Source of the DNA: Roseomonas sp. KE2513 | Lineage (GTDB): Bacteria > Pseudomonadota > Alphaproteobacteria > Acetobacterales > Acetobacteraceae | Assembly: GCF_016107305.1 (NCBI RefSeq) | Contig: NZ_RCVR01000035.1 | Location: forward strand, 1 to 48,503 | Direction: 5' to 3' | DNA length: 48,503 nt | Shown: piece by piece, positions 32,498-40,196 of the stretch | How positions within the stretch are numbered: position 1 is the first letter of the stretch | Layout of the letters: every line of letters starts with the position of its first letter | Notes under the pieces: model-generated | The model's database searches: none | What the model saw: the letters and a program-made list of their open reading frames with translations, nothing else | Told to the model about the DNA's origin: nothing | Made by a program: the position numbers and the translations under genes

Positions 32498-33493
32498 CTA
32501 ATCCAGCCGCAGGTCCATGGCGCGCAGCCGTTCGGCGGCGCGCCCGCCTTCCTCCCGCAGGACGGCAGCGAAGGCTGCGCGGCCGCCAGGCACGGCGACG
32601 AGACCCTGGGCGTCGAGGAAGCGCTCCTTCCACTCCGGTGCGGCCATGGCCTCGCTGAAGGCGGCAGAGAGGCGTTCCAGCGCCGGCTCCGGCGTGCCGG
32701 CGGTCGCGGCCACCCCGAACCAGGAGCGGGCGACGAGGCCCGGAAAGCCGGCCTCGGCGATGGAGGGCACTTCCGGCAGCGTCGGCTGGCGCGCGCTATC
32801 CAGCACGGCAAGAGCCCGCAGGGTGCCGGCCCTGACATGCGGGAGCGCCTGGGCTTGCGAGGCGAAGAGGATCTGGATCTGGTCGGCGAGCAGCGCGGGC
32901 ACCGTCTCCGCCACGCCACGGAAGGGCACATGCACGATCTCAATGCCTGTGGCCGCGCGGAAGGCCTCCGCCTCGATATGCGGCGGGGAGCCGGGGCCGA
33001 AGGAGCCGTAGTTCAACACCCCCGGCTTAGACTTCGCGAGCGCGACGAGCTCCGCGACCGAGCGGGCCGGGAACGAGGCCGGGACGAGAAGGCACTCGAC
33101 GGTGGCGGCAAGCAGCGTGACCGGCGTCAGATCACGCTGCGGATCGTAGGGCAGCTTTGAGAAGAGGTGCTGATTGAGGGTATAGGCCGCGTCGGAGGCC
33201 AGAAGCAGCGTATGGCCGTCCGGCGCGGCCCGCGCGACCGCCTGCGCGGCGACGACCTGACTTCCCCCTGGTCGCGGATCGACGACGAGCGGCTGGCCAA
33301 GCGCGGCGGAGATGGCGGGGGCCAGCGCGCGCGCCAGGTTGTCCGCCAGCCCGCCGGCCGGGAAGGAGAGGACGAGGCGCAGAGGCCGGTTCGGAAAGCC
33401 CGAGGCTCCTTGCGCGCGCGCCGGCTTGGCAGCGAGGGCGCTGCCCAAGGCAGCAGGCATCATGGCGCAGAACGCCCGGCGGCCGACGGACAT
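32498..33493 (-). CDS. Bug-family tripartite tricarboxylate transporter receptor
   Basis: 331 residues; ATG at 33493 follows a strong ribosome site (GGGAGGAAG). Signal peptide MSVGRRAFCAMMPAALGSAL..., cut near ARAQ (residue 28). LRLVLSFPAGGLADNLARAL and VDPRPGGSQVVAAQAVA are the Bug loops; the first has LADN where others have TDI. It is the first gene of the nine-gene operon, divergent from the LysR gene, so the imported ligand is probably the pathway substrate. Confidence 0.88.
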   Translation of the reverse strand: MSVGRRAFCAMMPAALGSALAAKPARAQGASGFPNRPLRLVLSFPAGGLADNLARALAPAISAALGQPLVVDPRPGGSQVVAAQAVARAAPDGHTLLLASDAAYTLNQHLFSKLPYDPQRDLTPVTLLAATVECLLVPASFPARSVAELVALAKSKPGVLNYGSFGPGSPPHIEAEAFRAATGIEIVHVPFRGVAETVPALLADQIQILFASQAQALPHVRAGTLRALAVLDSARQPTLPEVPSIAEAGFPGLVARSWFGVAATAGTPEPALERLSAAFSEAMAAPEWKERFLDAQGLVAVPGGRAAFAAVLREEGGRAAERLRAMDLRLD

Positions 33494-33533
33494 CGCGGCT
33501 TCCTCCCTGGCCACGCATCTGTCGGCGGGCCCT

Positions 33534-33545
33534 TTCGATGTCGAA
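33534..33545. promoter_or_regulatory. Palindrome in the LysR / operon divergent gap
   Basis: TTCGATGTCGAA has perfect 5-base arms around TG. It lies 41 bases upstream of the first operon gene and 44 bases upstream of the preferred LysR start, where a LysR box would be expected. The gap is GC-rich and no sigma-70 promoter is obvious. Confidence 0.4.
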
Positions 33546-33588
33546 GCCTAGCGCGCCCGATGCCGCGACTTGCACCCACGGCCTCGCC

Positions 33589-34527
33589 ATGTTCACCATG
33601 AACGCCGTGAATATCCGGGACCTGGATCTCAACCTCCTGCTGGTCTTTGAGGCGGTGGCCCAGACGCGCAGCATGACGGCGGCCGGGCGGCGCCTCGGCC
33701 AGGCGCAGCCGACGGTGAGCCACGCCCTCGCCCGCCTGCGCCGCCTCTGCGGCGATCCGCTTTTCGTCCGAACCCGCGTGGGGGTGGAGCCCACGCCCTA
33801 TGCCGAGCGGCTCATCGGGCCCATCACGCACGCCCTCGATACCGTTCGGGCCGGCTTCGCGCGGGAACTGCCCTTCGAGCCGGCGACGAGCGAGCGCGTC
33901 TTCACCGTGCTTCTCTCCGATGTCGGGCAGGCAGCCTTTCTGCCTCAACTCACCCTGCGGCTCGCGAACGAGGCGCCGAACGCCGCCCTCGTTGCCGCCG
34001 AGATACCCCGCGCCGCCTACCGCGAGGCGCTGGAGGCCGGGCGGGCCGATCTCGCCGTCGGTGGGCTCGGTTTCCTCCGAACTGGCTTCTACCGCCGCGG
34101 GCTCTTCGTGGACCGCTACGTCTGCTGCGTCTGCGCCAGGAGCCGCGCGGCACGGGAGGGCCTCACCCTCGACGACTACCTCGCCGGGCGGCATGTCGGG
34201 GTTATCTCCCCCGGCCTGCCGGATGACGGCGTGGAGCACGCGCTGCTCTCGACCGGGCGCGGCCGGCGCTTCGCCGTGAAGGTCCCGCACTTCCTCGTGG
34301 CGCCCACGCTGGTCCGGGGCACGGACCTCATCGCGACCGTGCCCTCGCGCGCGCTCCGCGGCCTGGAGGCGAGCGGCGACATCGCGGTGCTGGAACCGCC
34401 GGTTCCCACCGCGCCGATCGATGTCGGCCTCTACTGGCATGAAAGGCTGCACGGCGATGACGGCAACCGGTGGCTGCGGGGCTTGGTAACGAGCCTTTTC
34501 GCCGACGCACCGGAACGTCGCGGCTAG
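33589..34527 (+). CDS. LysR-family transcriptional regulator
   Basis: 312 residues. The winged helix-turn-helix (about 10-70) reads MTAAGRRLGQAQPTVSHALARLR, then GDPLFVRTRVGVEPTPYAERL, which resembles the NodD/PcpR-like subgroup. A periplasmic-binding-like effector domain follows. Three starts are possible (33538, 33589, 33598); none has a clear ribosome site, and the last two give the usual N-terminus. It is divergent from the nine-gene CoA operon and is its likely activator. The next gene downstream on the same strand is a CoA-transferase, 118 bases away. Confidence 0.85.
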   Translation: MFTMNAVNIRDLDLNLLLVFEAVAQTRSMTAAGRRLGQAQPTVSHALARLRRLCGDPLFVRTRVGVEPTPYAERLIGPITHALDTVRAGFARELPFEPATSERVFTVLLSDVGQAAFLPQLTLRLANEAPNAALVAAEIPRAAYREALEAGRADLAVGGLGFLRTGFYRRGLFVDRYVCCVCARSRAAREGLTLDDYLAGRHVGVISPGLPDDGVEHALLSTGRGRRFAVKVPHFLVAPTLVRGTDLIATVPSRALRGLEASGDIAVLEPPVPTAPIDVGLYWHERLHGDDGNRWLRGLVTSLFADAPERRG

Positions 34528-34645
34528 TCACGCCGCCTTCCCTGGCCCCGGACATTCACGTGGTGCATCGGCCTTATGGCCCCGGCAGACATTCCCTGGC
34601 ACGGCCGCCCGGCCGATGATCCCTGAAAAGGAAGGGGAGAATGCC

Positions 34646-35818
34646 GTGCGGCTGCTGGAGGATGTGCGTGTCCTGGACCTCGGCAGCTTCATCACGGCGC
34701 CGCTTGCCGCCATGCTGCTCGCCGAGTTCGGCGCGGACGTAATCAAGGTGGAGCGGCCGGGCGGCGATCCCTTCCGCGCCTTCGGCAAGGGCACCTACAG
34801 CCCGCAGTTCCAGGCCCATAACCGGCACAAGCGCTCCGTGGTGCTCGACACGGGCACGCCCGAGGGCTTGGCGGCCTTCGACCGGCTGGTGGAGGGGGCG
34901 GACGTGCTGGTCATCAATACCAGGCCTGGGGCGGCGGAGCGCGCGGGGATAGGTTGGGAGCGGCTGCAGGGCATTAATCCGCGGCTCATCTGGTGTGGCA
35001 TCACCGGCTTTGGGCCGGACGGGCCGGCGGCGCTGCGGCCGGCCTTCGACAATGTGGGCCAGGCGGTATCCGGCTGGATGTCGCGCCACCGCTCGGGCGA
35101 CGACCCCCGGGTGGCGGGCCCTGCCGTTTCCGATGCGGCGACCGGCCTCTACGCGGCGCTGGGCATCCTCGCGGCGCTGCACGAGCGCGGGCGCACAGGG
35201 CGGGGACACCGCATCGACCTGTCGATGCTGGAGGCAACGATCGCGCTCGGGACAGAACCACTGGGACAGTACCTCGCGACCGGTCAGGCGGTACCGATCT
35301 ATCAGCGGGCAGCCATGTCGCAGGCCTATACGCTCACCTGCGCGGACGGCCATCGGATCGGGCTCCATCTCTCCTCGCCCGACAAGTTCTGGCGCGCGCT
35401 CTGCGCCGCCATCGACAGACCGGGCTGGGTAGAGGAGTACCCGCAGCGGATCGATCGGGTAGCGGCCTATGAGGAGATCGCCGCCCGGCTGAACGAGGTG
35501 TTCCGCGCCCGGCCACGAGCGGAGTGGGTGGCCGCCCTCGAGCGGCACGACATTCCCTTCGCGGCGGAGAACCGGCTGGAAGACCTGGAAGCCGACCCGC
35601 AGGTGGTCCATCTTGGCCTGTTCGGCGAGGTGGTGCACCCGACGCGCGGGCCCATGCGAATGCCCCGTCGCCCGGTCAGCGTCGATGGCTCGCGCGAGAT
35701 GGAGGCGCGGCCGCCGCCGGAGTTGGGCGAGCACACGGCGGAGGTGCTGCGCCGCGCCGGGCTCGGGGAGGACGTGATCGCCGCCGTGCTCGCCGGACAC
35801 CGCGCGCCGCCGCACTGA
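34646..35818 (+). CDS. CaiB/BaiF class III CoA-transferase
   Basis: 390 residues from a GTG with a strong ribosome site (GGAAGGGGAG); an ATG 30 bases upstream is in frame but poorly placed. N-terminal LEDVRVLDLGSFITAPLAAM, AEFGADVIKVERPGGDP and HNRHKRSVVLD are family marks. The catalytic Asp is expected in VSDAATGLYAALG (near residue 170), as for formyl-CoA transferase Asp169. It moves CoA between acids. It is convergent with the second acyl-CoA dehydrogenase (6-base gap), and the two may serve one pathway with the preceding operon. Confidence 0.88.
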   Translation: MRLLEDVRVLDLGSFITAPLAAMLLAEFGADVIKVERPGGDPFRAFGKGTYSPQFQAHNRHKRSVVLDTGTPEGLAAFDRLVEGADVLVINTRPGAAERAGIGWERLQGINPRLIWCGITGFGPDGPAALRPAFDNVGQAVSGWMSRHRSGDDPRVAGPAVSDAATGLYAALGILAALHERGRTGRGHRIDLSMLEATIALGTEPLGQYLATGQAVPIYQRAAMSQAYTLTCADGHRIGLHLSSPDKFWRALCAAIDRPGWVEEYPQRIDRVAAYEEIAARLNEVFRARPRAEWVAALERHDIPFAAENRLEDLEADPQVVHLGLFGEVVHPTRGPMRMPRRPVSVDGSREMEARPPPELGEHTAEVLRRAGLGEDVIAAVLAGHRAPPH

Positions 35819-35824
35819 GGCACC

Positions 35825-36973
35825 TCAGCCGACCTTCAGGCCCATCAGCCCGGCCAGGAGGTTGCGCTGCATCTCGGAAGTGCCGGCGCCGACCGTCGTG
35901 CTGCGCGCATCCCGGAAATGGCGCTGCATGTCGAATTCCATGCTGTAGCCATAGGCGCCCATGACCTGCATGCCGACATTCGTGGCACGTACATAGGCCT
36001 CGGAGCCGAACAGCTTCGCCATAGTGATCTCGGCCAGCGCATCGCCGCGCCCGAGCGCCCAGGCCGCCCGATAGGTGAGGAGGCGCGCGGCCTCCAGCTC
36101 CACGCGCGTGTCCGCGAGCTGGTGGGCGATCGCCTGGTTCGTGCCGATCGGGCGGCCGAACTGCCGCCGCTCCTGAGCATAGCCAACGGCCATGTCGAGC
36201 ACCGCCTTGCTGCTGCCGCAGTAGCCGGCGGCGGAGCAGAGCCGCTCGAGCTGCAGGCCGGAGAGCAGGTAGGACCAACCCTTGTGGGGTTCGCCGACGA
36301 GGTCCGCGGGTGGAACGCGCACGTCGTCGAAGGTGATCTCGTAGGTGCCGGTACAGCGCCGGCCAAGCATGTCGAGCTTGCGCAGCGTGACGCCCGGTGC
36401 ATCGTTTGGCACGAGGAAGAGCGAAACGGCGTCGCGTGTTCCCACACCCGCTGCGCTCCGGGCATAGACGTTCAGCAGGGTGTCCGGGGCGCCTGCCCCC
36501 GTGGACCAGAGCTTGCAGCCGTCCAGCCGCCACGCCTCGCCATCCCAGTGGGCAGTAGTGCGCATGGCCGCAGCGTCGGACCCCGCGTCCGGCTCGGACA
36601 CGCAGATGGCCATCCGCTGCTCGCCGGAGATGATGCGTGGGACGATCCGCCCGCGCTGATCGGGCGTGCCGTTGTGAAGGATGTTCAGGCCGCAGAACAC
36701 GCTGGCGGCATAGGCGGTAAAAAAGTCGAAGCCGCTCTCGGACATGGCCTCCGCCAGGACGGCGAGATCCAGTGGCGTGCCGTCCAGACCGCCAACCTCC
36801 TCAGGAAACGGCAGGGCGAGGAGACCGGCTTCCACCCAGGCGCCGTATAGTTCCAGAGGGTAGCGGGCTTCGCGGTCGAGTTCACGGATGTAGTCGCGTG
36901 TCGCGTAACGGGCCATGAGCTTGCGCACGCTGTCGGCGAGCTGGCGCTGGGCCTCGCCAAGTTCGAAGTTCAC
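35825..36973 (-). CDS. Acyl-CoA dehydrogenase (second)
   Basis: 382 residues from a GTG preceded by a near-perfect AAGGAGGTG; an ATG 117 bases upstream is in frame but lies in non-homologous sequence. Middle-domain ICVSEPDAGSDAAAM and KLWSTGAGAPDT are typical. The C-terminus reads VGAGTSEMQRN, without Glu at the medium-chain position, but LQLERL in helix G has a Glu that could be the base, as in isovaleryl-CoA dehydrogenase. The two dehydrogenases of this window are different subfamilies. No partner ETF genes are near. Confidence 0.88.
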   Translation of the reverse strand: MNFELGEAQRQLADSVRKLMARYATRDYIRELDREARYPLELYGAWVEAGLLALPFPEEVGGLDGTPLDLAVLAEAMSESGFDFFTAYAASVFCGLNILHNGTPDQRGRIVPRIISGEQRMAICVSEPDAGSDAAAMRTTAHWDGEAWRLDGCKLWSTGAGAPDTLLNVYARSAAGVGTRDAVSLFLVPNDAPGVTLRKLDMLGRRCTGTYEITFDDVRVPPADLVGEPHKGWSYLLSGLQLERLCSAAGYCGSSKAVLDMAVGYAQERRQFGRPIGTNQAIAHQLADTRVELEAARLLTYRAAWALGRGDALAEITMAKLFGSEAYVRATNVGMQVMGAYGYSMEFDMQRHFRDARSTTVGAGTSEMQRNLLAGLMGLKVG

Positions 36974-37150
36974 CGGCACCTCCTTCTGCCCCGGTGTGGC
37001 GCGGGACAGGCCCAGCAACGCCGATTGGCACAGGGAAGATTTACGCACGATGTCGCCGACCGCGAGAGCTGATGACGGCGGACGAGCCATGCGGCAAAAG
37101 TTTTCACACCTCGGTTATTCTTGAGCACGAACTTGTATATAGATGCGCAG

Positions 37151-37179
37151 TTGACGTAAAAAAAAATTCCACCTACAAT
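37151..37179 (+). promoter_or_regulatory. Sigma-70 type promoter of the glycosyltransferase gene
   Basis: TTGACG (37151-37156), 17 bases, TACAAT (37174-37179), in an AT-rich stretch with nine A in a row. A second box, TATAAT, overlaps at 37179-37184. This is the closest match to the sigma-70 consensus that I found in the window. Start of transcription is expected near 37186-37190, leaving a leader of about 40 bases. Confidence 0.75.
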
Positions 37180-37228
37180 ATAATCTAGCATCTTGAACTG
37201 CGCGCGGCTGTATTTCGCGGGCGCCACC

Positions 37229-38467
37229 ATGCAAAGAGCAGTAGCCATGAACAATCCCCTCCCCGTCTTGTTTACCCACTACGGCGAGGATTGGATCCGT
37301 GGCAGCGAGGCATTGCTGCTTGATCTACTTGCGGCACTCGACAAGAGCCTTATTCAACCCGTTGTCTGGTGCAATGCGCCGGCGATGGAGAAGGCATCGC
37401 GGGAAGCGGGCTATCCGACCTACAGGAGCGATTTTCAATACTATCTCGACTACGACTCCCCCCGCCTGAGCCCGCGTGACTACGCCGCCTCGGTCCGGAT
37501 GGGGCGTTCGCTTTGTAGGGAGCACGGGATACGCGTGCTGCACGCGAACAGCGCGGCGCCGGTACAGTTCCTCGTACCAGTCGGCTTCAGCGAGCGTGTT
37601 CCCGTGCTGGCGCACCTGCATATCGATTACCTACGCCGCAGCCGTTACGCGCTGCTCCTGCATGCCGCGACACTTATCGTCGGCGTGTCGCGCCAGGTGA
37701 ATGACGGCCCCATCGCCGATGGTATGGCGCCGGAGCGCACCAAGGTTATCTACAACGGCATCGATTTCAGCCGCTTTCCGCCTGCGGCCGGTAATCTTCG
37801 CGCAAAACTCGGCATTTCCGATGACGCGCCGGTTATCACCACGGCAGGTTCGCTTATCGAGAGAAAGGGGCACGATGTCCTTTTGCGTGCCTTCCAGGCC
37901 CTGCCAGAGGTGCCGGTAAAGCCCCATCTTCTCATTCCCAGCGACGGGCCAGTGCGGGAATCGCTGAAGGCCCTCGCCGTGTCGCTGGGCGTGGCGGATC
38001 GGGTCCACTTCCTCGGCTACATCGATAATATCCCGGCGCTGTATCAAACGGCCGACATCTTCGCCCTCGCCTCACGCGGGGACGCCTTCGGGCTCGTTCT
38101 AGCGGAAGCCGGGCATTTCCGCCTGCCAGCTGTTTCCACCCGCGTGGGCGGCATCCCGGAGGTTGTGCTCGACGGCAAGACGGGGCTGCTGGTCCCTCCG
38201 GACGACGTGCCTGCCCTTTCCGCCGCTCTCGCGCGCTTGCTGGGAGATGAGGCGCTCCGCCGCCGCCTCGGTGATGCCGCGGCCGAGCGGGTGGACCGCG
38301 ACTTCACGGTGGAGCGGATGGCGCGCCAGTTCGAGGAAACCTACGCCTCGCTTGCCGCGATCCCGCGCACGTCGCTCGGCTGGGGGGGCGTTTTCCAGGG
38401 ACTGCGCCCCTATACCCGGTTGGTGAGCCAGTTCGGCAAGGCGTCGCCGCCCCGGTATCAGGTCTGA
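37229..38467 (+). CDS. GT4-type glycosyltransferase
   Basis: 412 residues (or 406 from the ATG at 37247, which begins MNNPLPVLF). A GT-B fold: N-domain THYGEDWIRGSEALLLDLL with the donor/acceptor Gly, then IYNGIDFSRFP, AGSLIERKGHDVLLRAF, and the donor-binding RGDAFGLVLAEAGHFRLP with the E-x7-E type pattern, ending VGGIPEVVLDGKTGLLVPPDD. Such enzymes move sugars from nucleotide sugars onto lipids or polysaccharides. It stands alone, without other envelope genes, has its own promoter and somewhat lower GC than neighbours, and so may have been acquired separately. Confidence 0.88.
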   Translation: MQRAVAMNNPLPVLFTHYGEDWIRGSEALLLDLLAALDKSLIQPVVWCNAPAMEKASREAGYPTYRSDFQYYLDYDSPRLSPRDYAASVRMGRSLCREHGIRVLHANSAAPVQFLVPVGFSERVPVLAHLHIDYLRRSRYALLLHAATLIVGVSRQVNDGPIADGMAPERTKVIYNGIDFSRFPPAAGNLRAKLGISDDAPVITTAGSLIERKGHDVLLRAFQALPEVPVKPHLLIPSDGPVRESLKALAVSLGVADRVHFLGYIDNIPALYQTADIFALASRGDAFGLVLAEAGHFRLPAVSTRVGGIPEVVLDGKTGLLVPPDDVPALSAALARLLGDEALRRRLGDAAAERVDRDFTVERMARQFEETYASLAAIPRTSLGWGGVFQGLRPYTRLVSQFGKASPPRYQV

Positions 38468-38498
38468 CTGGCCGGGTTGCCTGCGCCCCCCCCTGATT

Positions 38499-38531
38499 GA
38501 CCGGGAGCAGGGCAAATTCCTGCTCCTGGTC
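38499..38531. terminator. Two-way terminator hairpin
   Basis: Arms of 13 bases, GACCGGGAGCAGG (38499-38511) and CCTGCTCCTGGTC (38519-38531), with a single mismatch and a 7-base AT-rich loop. Lies between the convergent stops at 38467 and 38550. Confidence 0.7.
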
Positions 38532-38549
38532 GGCCGCCCTCCTTTCTAG

Positions 38550-39449
38550 TCAGTTGCCGTGATGGTTGTGCTGACTACGAGCGCGAGCGCGCTGACCCGG
38601 TTGAGGCGCTTGCGACGGACGCTGGGAAGCAGCGCCGCCTTTCGTCTCCATCGGCACGGCGAGGGCGGCGTGGCTCCCCATGGCTGGCTGTTCTGCCTGG
38701 CCTGGCATGGCATGGCTTGCATGGCCCATCCCTTCCATGCCGTGGACCATGGAGGCGGGGACCAGAACCGCTTCGGCATTGCCCGGATAGGCAGCGATGA
38801 CACGCTGCATGAGCGCGATCTCCTGGCGCTGGTCCGTGATGATGTCCACGTTCAGCAGCCGCAGGAAGGTGTTTCGCGCGTTCGGATCAGCCTGATAGGC
38901 CATCGCCATGTCGAGCGCTCCCTGGTGATGGATGCTCATCGCCTTCGCGAACTGGACGTCGCGCTCGTTCACCAAGCCGGTCACGGGGAGCGGTCCGGGA
39001 ATGGGGAAGCGGGTGAAGCGGTAGCTTATCGCGAGCCCGTCAGAGGCGGCCGGCTGCACCGCTATTGTCGCGAGGCCGAGGTCCCAGATCGTAGGCGGTT
39101 GTGCCAGCCTGCGGCGGACCTCGTCGAGAAGGGCGATCTCAAAGCGCTGGTTATGGATGATCGCCTGCGCCAGGGTCCTCAGCACAGGGCTGCTTCCGCT
39201 CGGATCTCGCAGGTATTCCTCCGACATGGTCAGCGCGCCGGCGTGGTGGGGGCGCATGCCGTCCAGGTAGTCCCGGTCCGCCTTCAGGGCGGCGCCAAGG
39301 AAACGGGAGGGAACAACAGTGTAGCTGCTCACGATCACGGGCTCGATGCCCTCGTCCGCTCCCTCCCCGACCATCGACCACGCCGGGGCGGTGGTTGCAA
39401 GGACGGCGGCGGCAAGGACCGCGAGGCGGGAACAGGGCGTCTTGCGCAT
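38550..39449 (-). CDS. Secreted double-DUF305 protein with Met/His-rich tail
   Basis: 299 residues. A signal peptide covers 1-25 (RLAVLAAAVLATTAPAWS). Two DUF305 ferritin-like halves follow: DGMRPHHAGALTMSEEYL (about 62-79) with HNQRFEIALL, and KAMSIHHQGALDMAMAYQ (about 169-186) with TDQRQEIALM. Both keep the M..HH.GA motif thought to bind metal. Residues about 234-268 are rich in Met and His (SMVHGMEGMGHASHAMPG), as in copper-handling proteins. The last 20 residues are basic, ending HNHHGN. A periplasmic copper/metal role is likely; no copper exporter or oxidase is adjacent. The ATG at 39449 was chosen for the signal peptide. Confidence 0.82.
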   Translation of the reverse strand: MRKTPCSRLAVLAAAVLATTAPAWSMVGEGADEGIEPVIVSSYTVVPSRFLGAALKADRDYLDGMRPHHAGALTMSEEYLRDPSGSSPVLRTLAQAIIHNQRFEIALLDEVRRRLAQPPTIWDLGLATIAVQPAASDGLAISYRFTRFPIPGPLPVTGLVNERDVQFAKAMSIHHQGALDMAMAYQADPNARNTFLRLLNVDIITDQRQEIALMQRVIAAYPGNAEAVLVPASMVHGMEGMGHASHAMPGQAEQPAMGSHAALAVPMETKGGAASQRPSQAPQPGQRARARSQHNHHGN

Positions 39450-39576
39450 GCGGGCTGTCCTGTGGCTGTGGATGACCAGCCTGGAACCTGGGGGTTCCCA
39501 TTGTGGTAAGGTCAAGGGCGCGGCCGTGGTTTGATCCCGAGTAGGCCGCCACTCCCAGGGAGGCCTGCCGCGGCCA

Positions 39577-40062
39577 CTAACGCGCGGTCTTACCGCTCTT
39601 CATCGGCGGCGCCAGTGGGGCGGAGGCGCTCAGGCTGGCCAGATTGCCGTACACCCTGTGCAACGCGCCACGAAGCTGCGCTGTCTCCTCCGGGGCGAGG
39701 CCTTGCAGGGCCGTCTCCTCATGCATGACAGCAATGGGGATCAGCCGCTCGACGAGCCGCCGCCCGGCAGGCGTGAGGCTGATCTCGACCATGCGGCCGT
39801 TCCCCTCCACCCGACGGCGGGAAACAAGACCCTTGCGCGACATCGTCCCGACAAGGCGCGACAGGGTGGACAGCTCGACGGTCGTGAGGGCGGCGAGCTC
39901 GCCGAGGGCAAGGTCGCTGCGCTCCCAGAGGGCTGCCATGACGCGGTACATCGGCAGCGTCAGCCCGTGTGGCACGAGGTGACGCGAGAAGAGCTCCCCC
40001 ATCAGCACGCCGACCCGGTTCAGCAGGTAGGGGAAGGCATCGGTGAAGCGGTAGTCGTCCAT
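39577..40062 (-). CDS. MarR-family transcriptional regulator
   Basis: 161 residues from an ATG preceded by GGAG; upstream open sequence lacks homology. The winged helix (about 50-110) is seen in LALGELAALTTVELSTLSRLVGTMSRKGLVSRRRVEGNGR with the usual MarR wing, and helical dimer parts flank it. It is divergent from the aromatic hydroxylase gene with 134 bases between, and palindromes in that gap (40099-40127) are likely its operators. Probably a repressor relieved by an aromatic ligand. Confidence 0.87.
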   Translation of the reverse strand: MDDYRFTDAFPYLLNRVGVLMGELFSRHLVPHGLTLPMYRVMAALWERSDLALGELAALTTVELSTLSRLVGTMSRKGLVSRRRVEGNGRMVEISLTPAGRRLVERLIPIAVMHEETALQGLAPEETAQLRGALHRVYGNLASLSASAPLAPPMKSGKTAR

Positions 40063-40098
40063 GAGTTCATCTCCGCCGCCCGATCCACCGGGAAAAAC

Positions 40099-40127
40099 TT
40101 GCAGTTGCAACACTTTCATTTGCAAAT
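40099..40127. promoter_or_regulatory. Paired palindromes, candidate MarR operator
   Basis: TTGCAGTTGCAA (40099-40110, arms TTGCA/TGCAA) and the perfect ATTTGCAAAT (40118-40127) are two copies of a TTGCAA theme with centres 18 bases apart. They lie 37 bases upstream of the MarR start and 69 upstream of the hydroxylase start, and would overlap promoters on both sides. Confidence 0.6.
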
Positions 40128-40196
40128 ATCCTGGAAGCCGGCCATGCTGGTTTCAACAAGGTTGGCCTAAAGTCCAGCCGGCCCCGGGAGGACGCC

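Noticed and set aside
32492-32943. Long upstream extensions of the MaoC and hydratase frames
   Set aside because: The extra residues are Arg/Pro/Ser-rich and overlap the receptor gene; internal starts give normal proteins.
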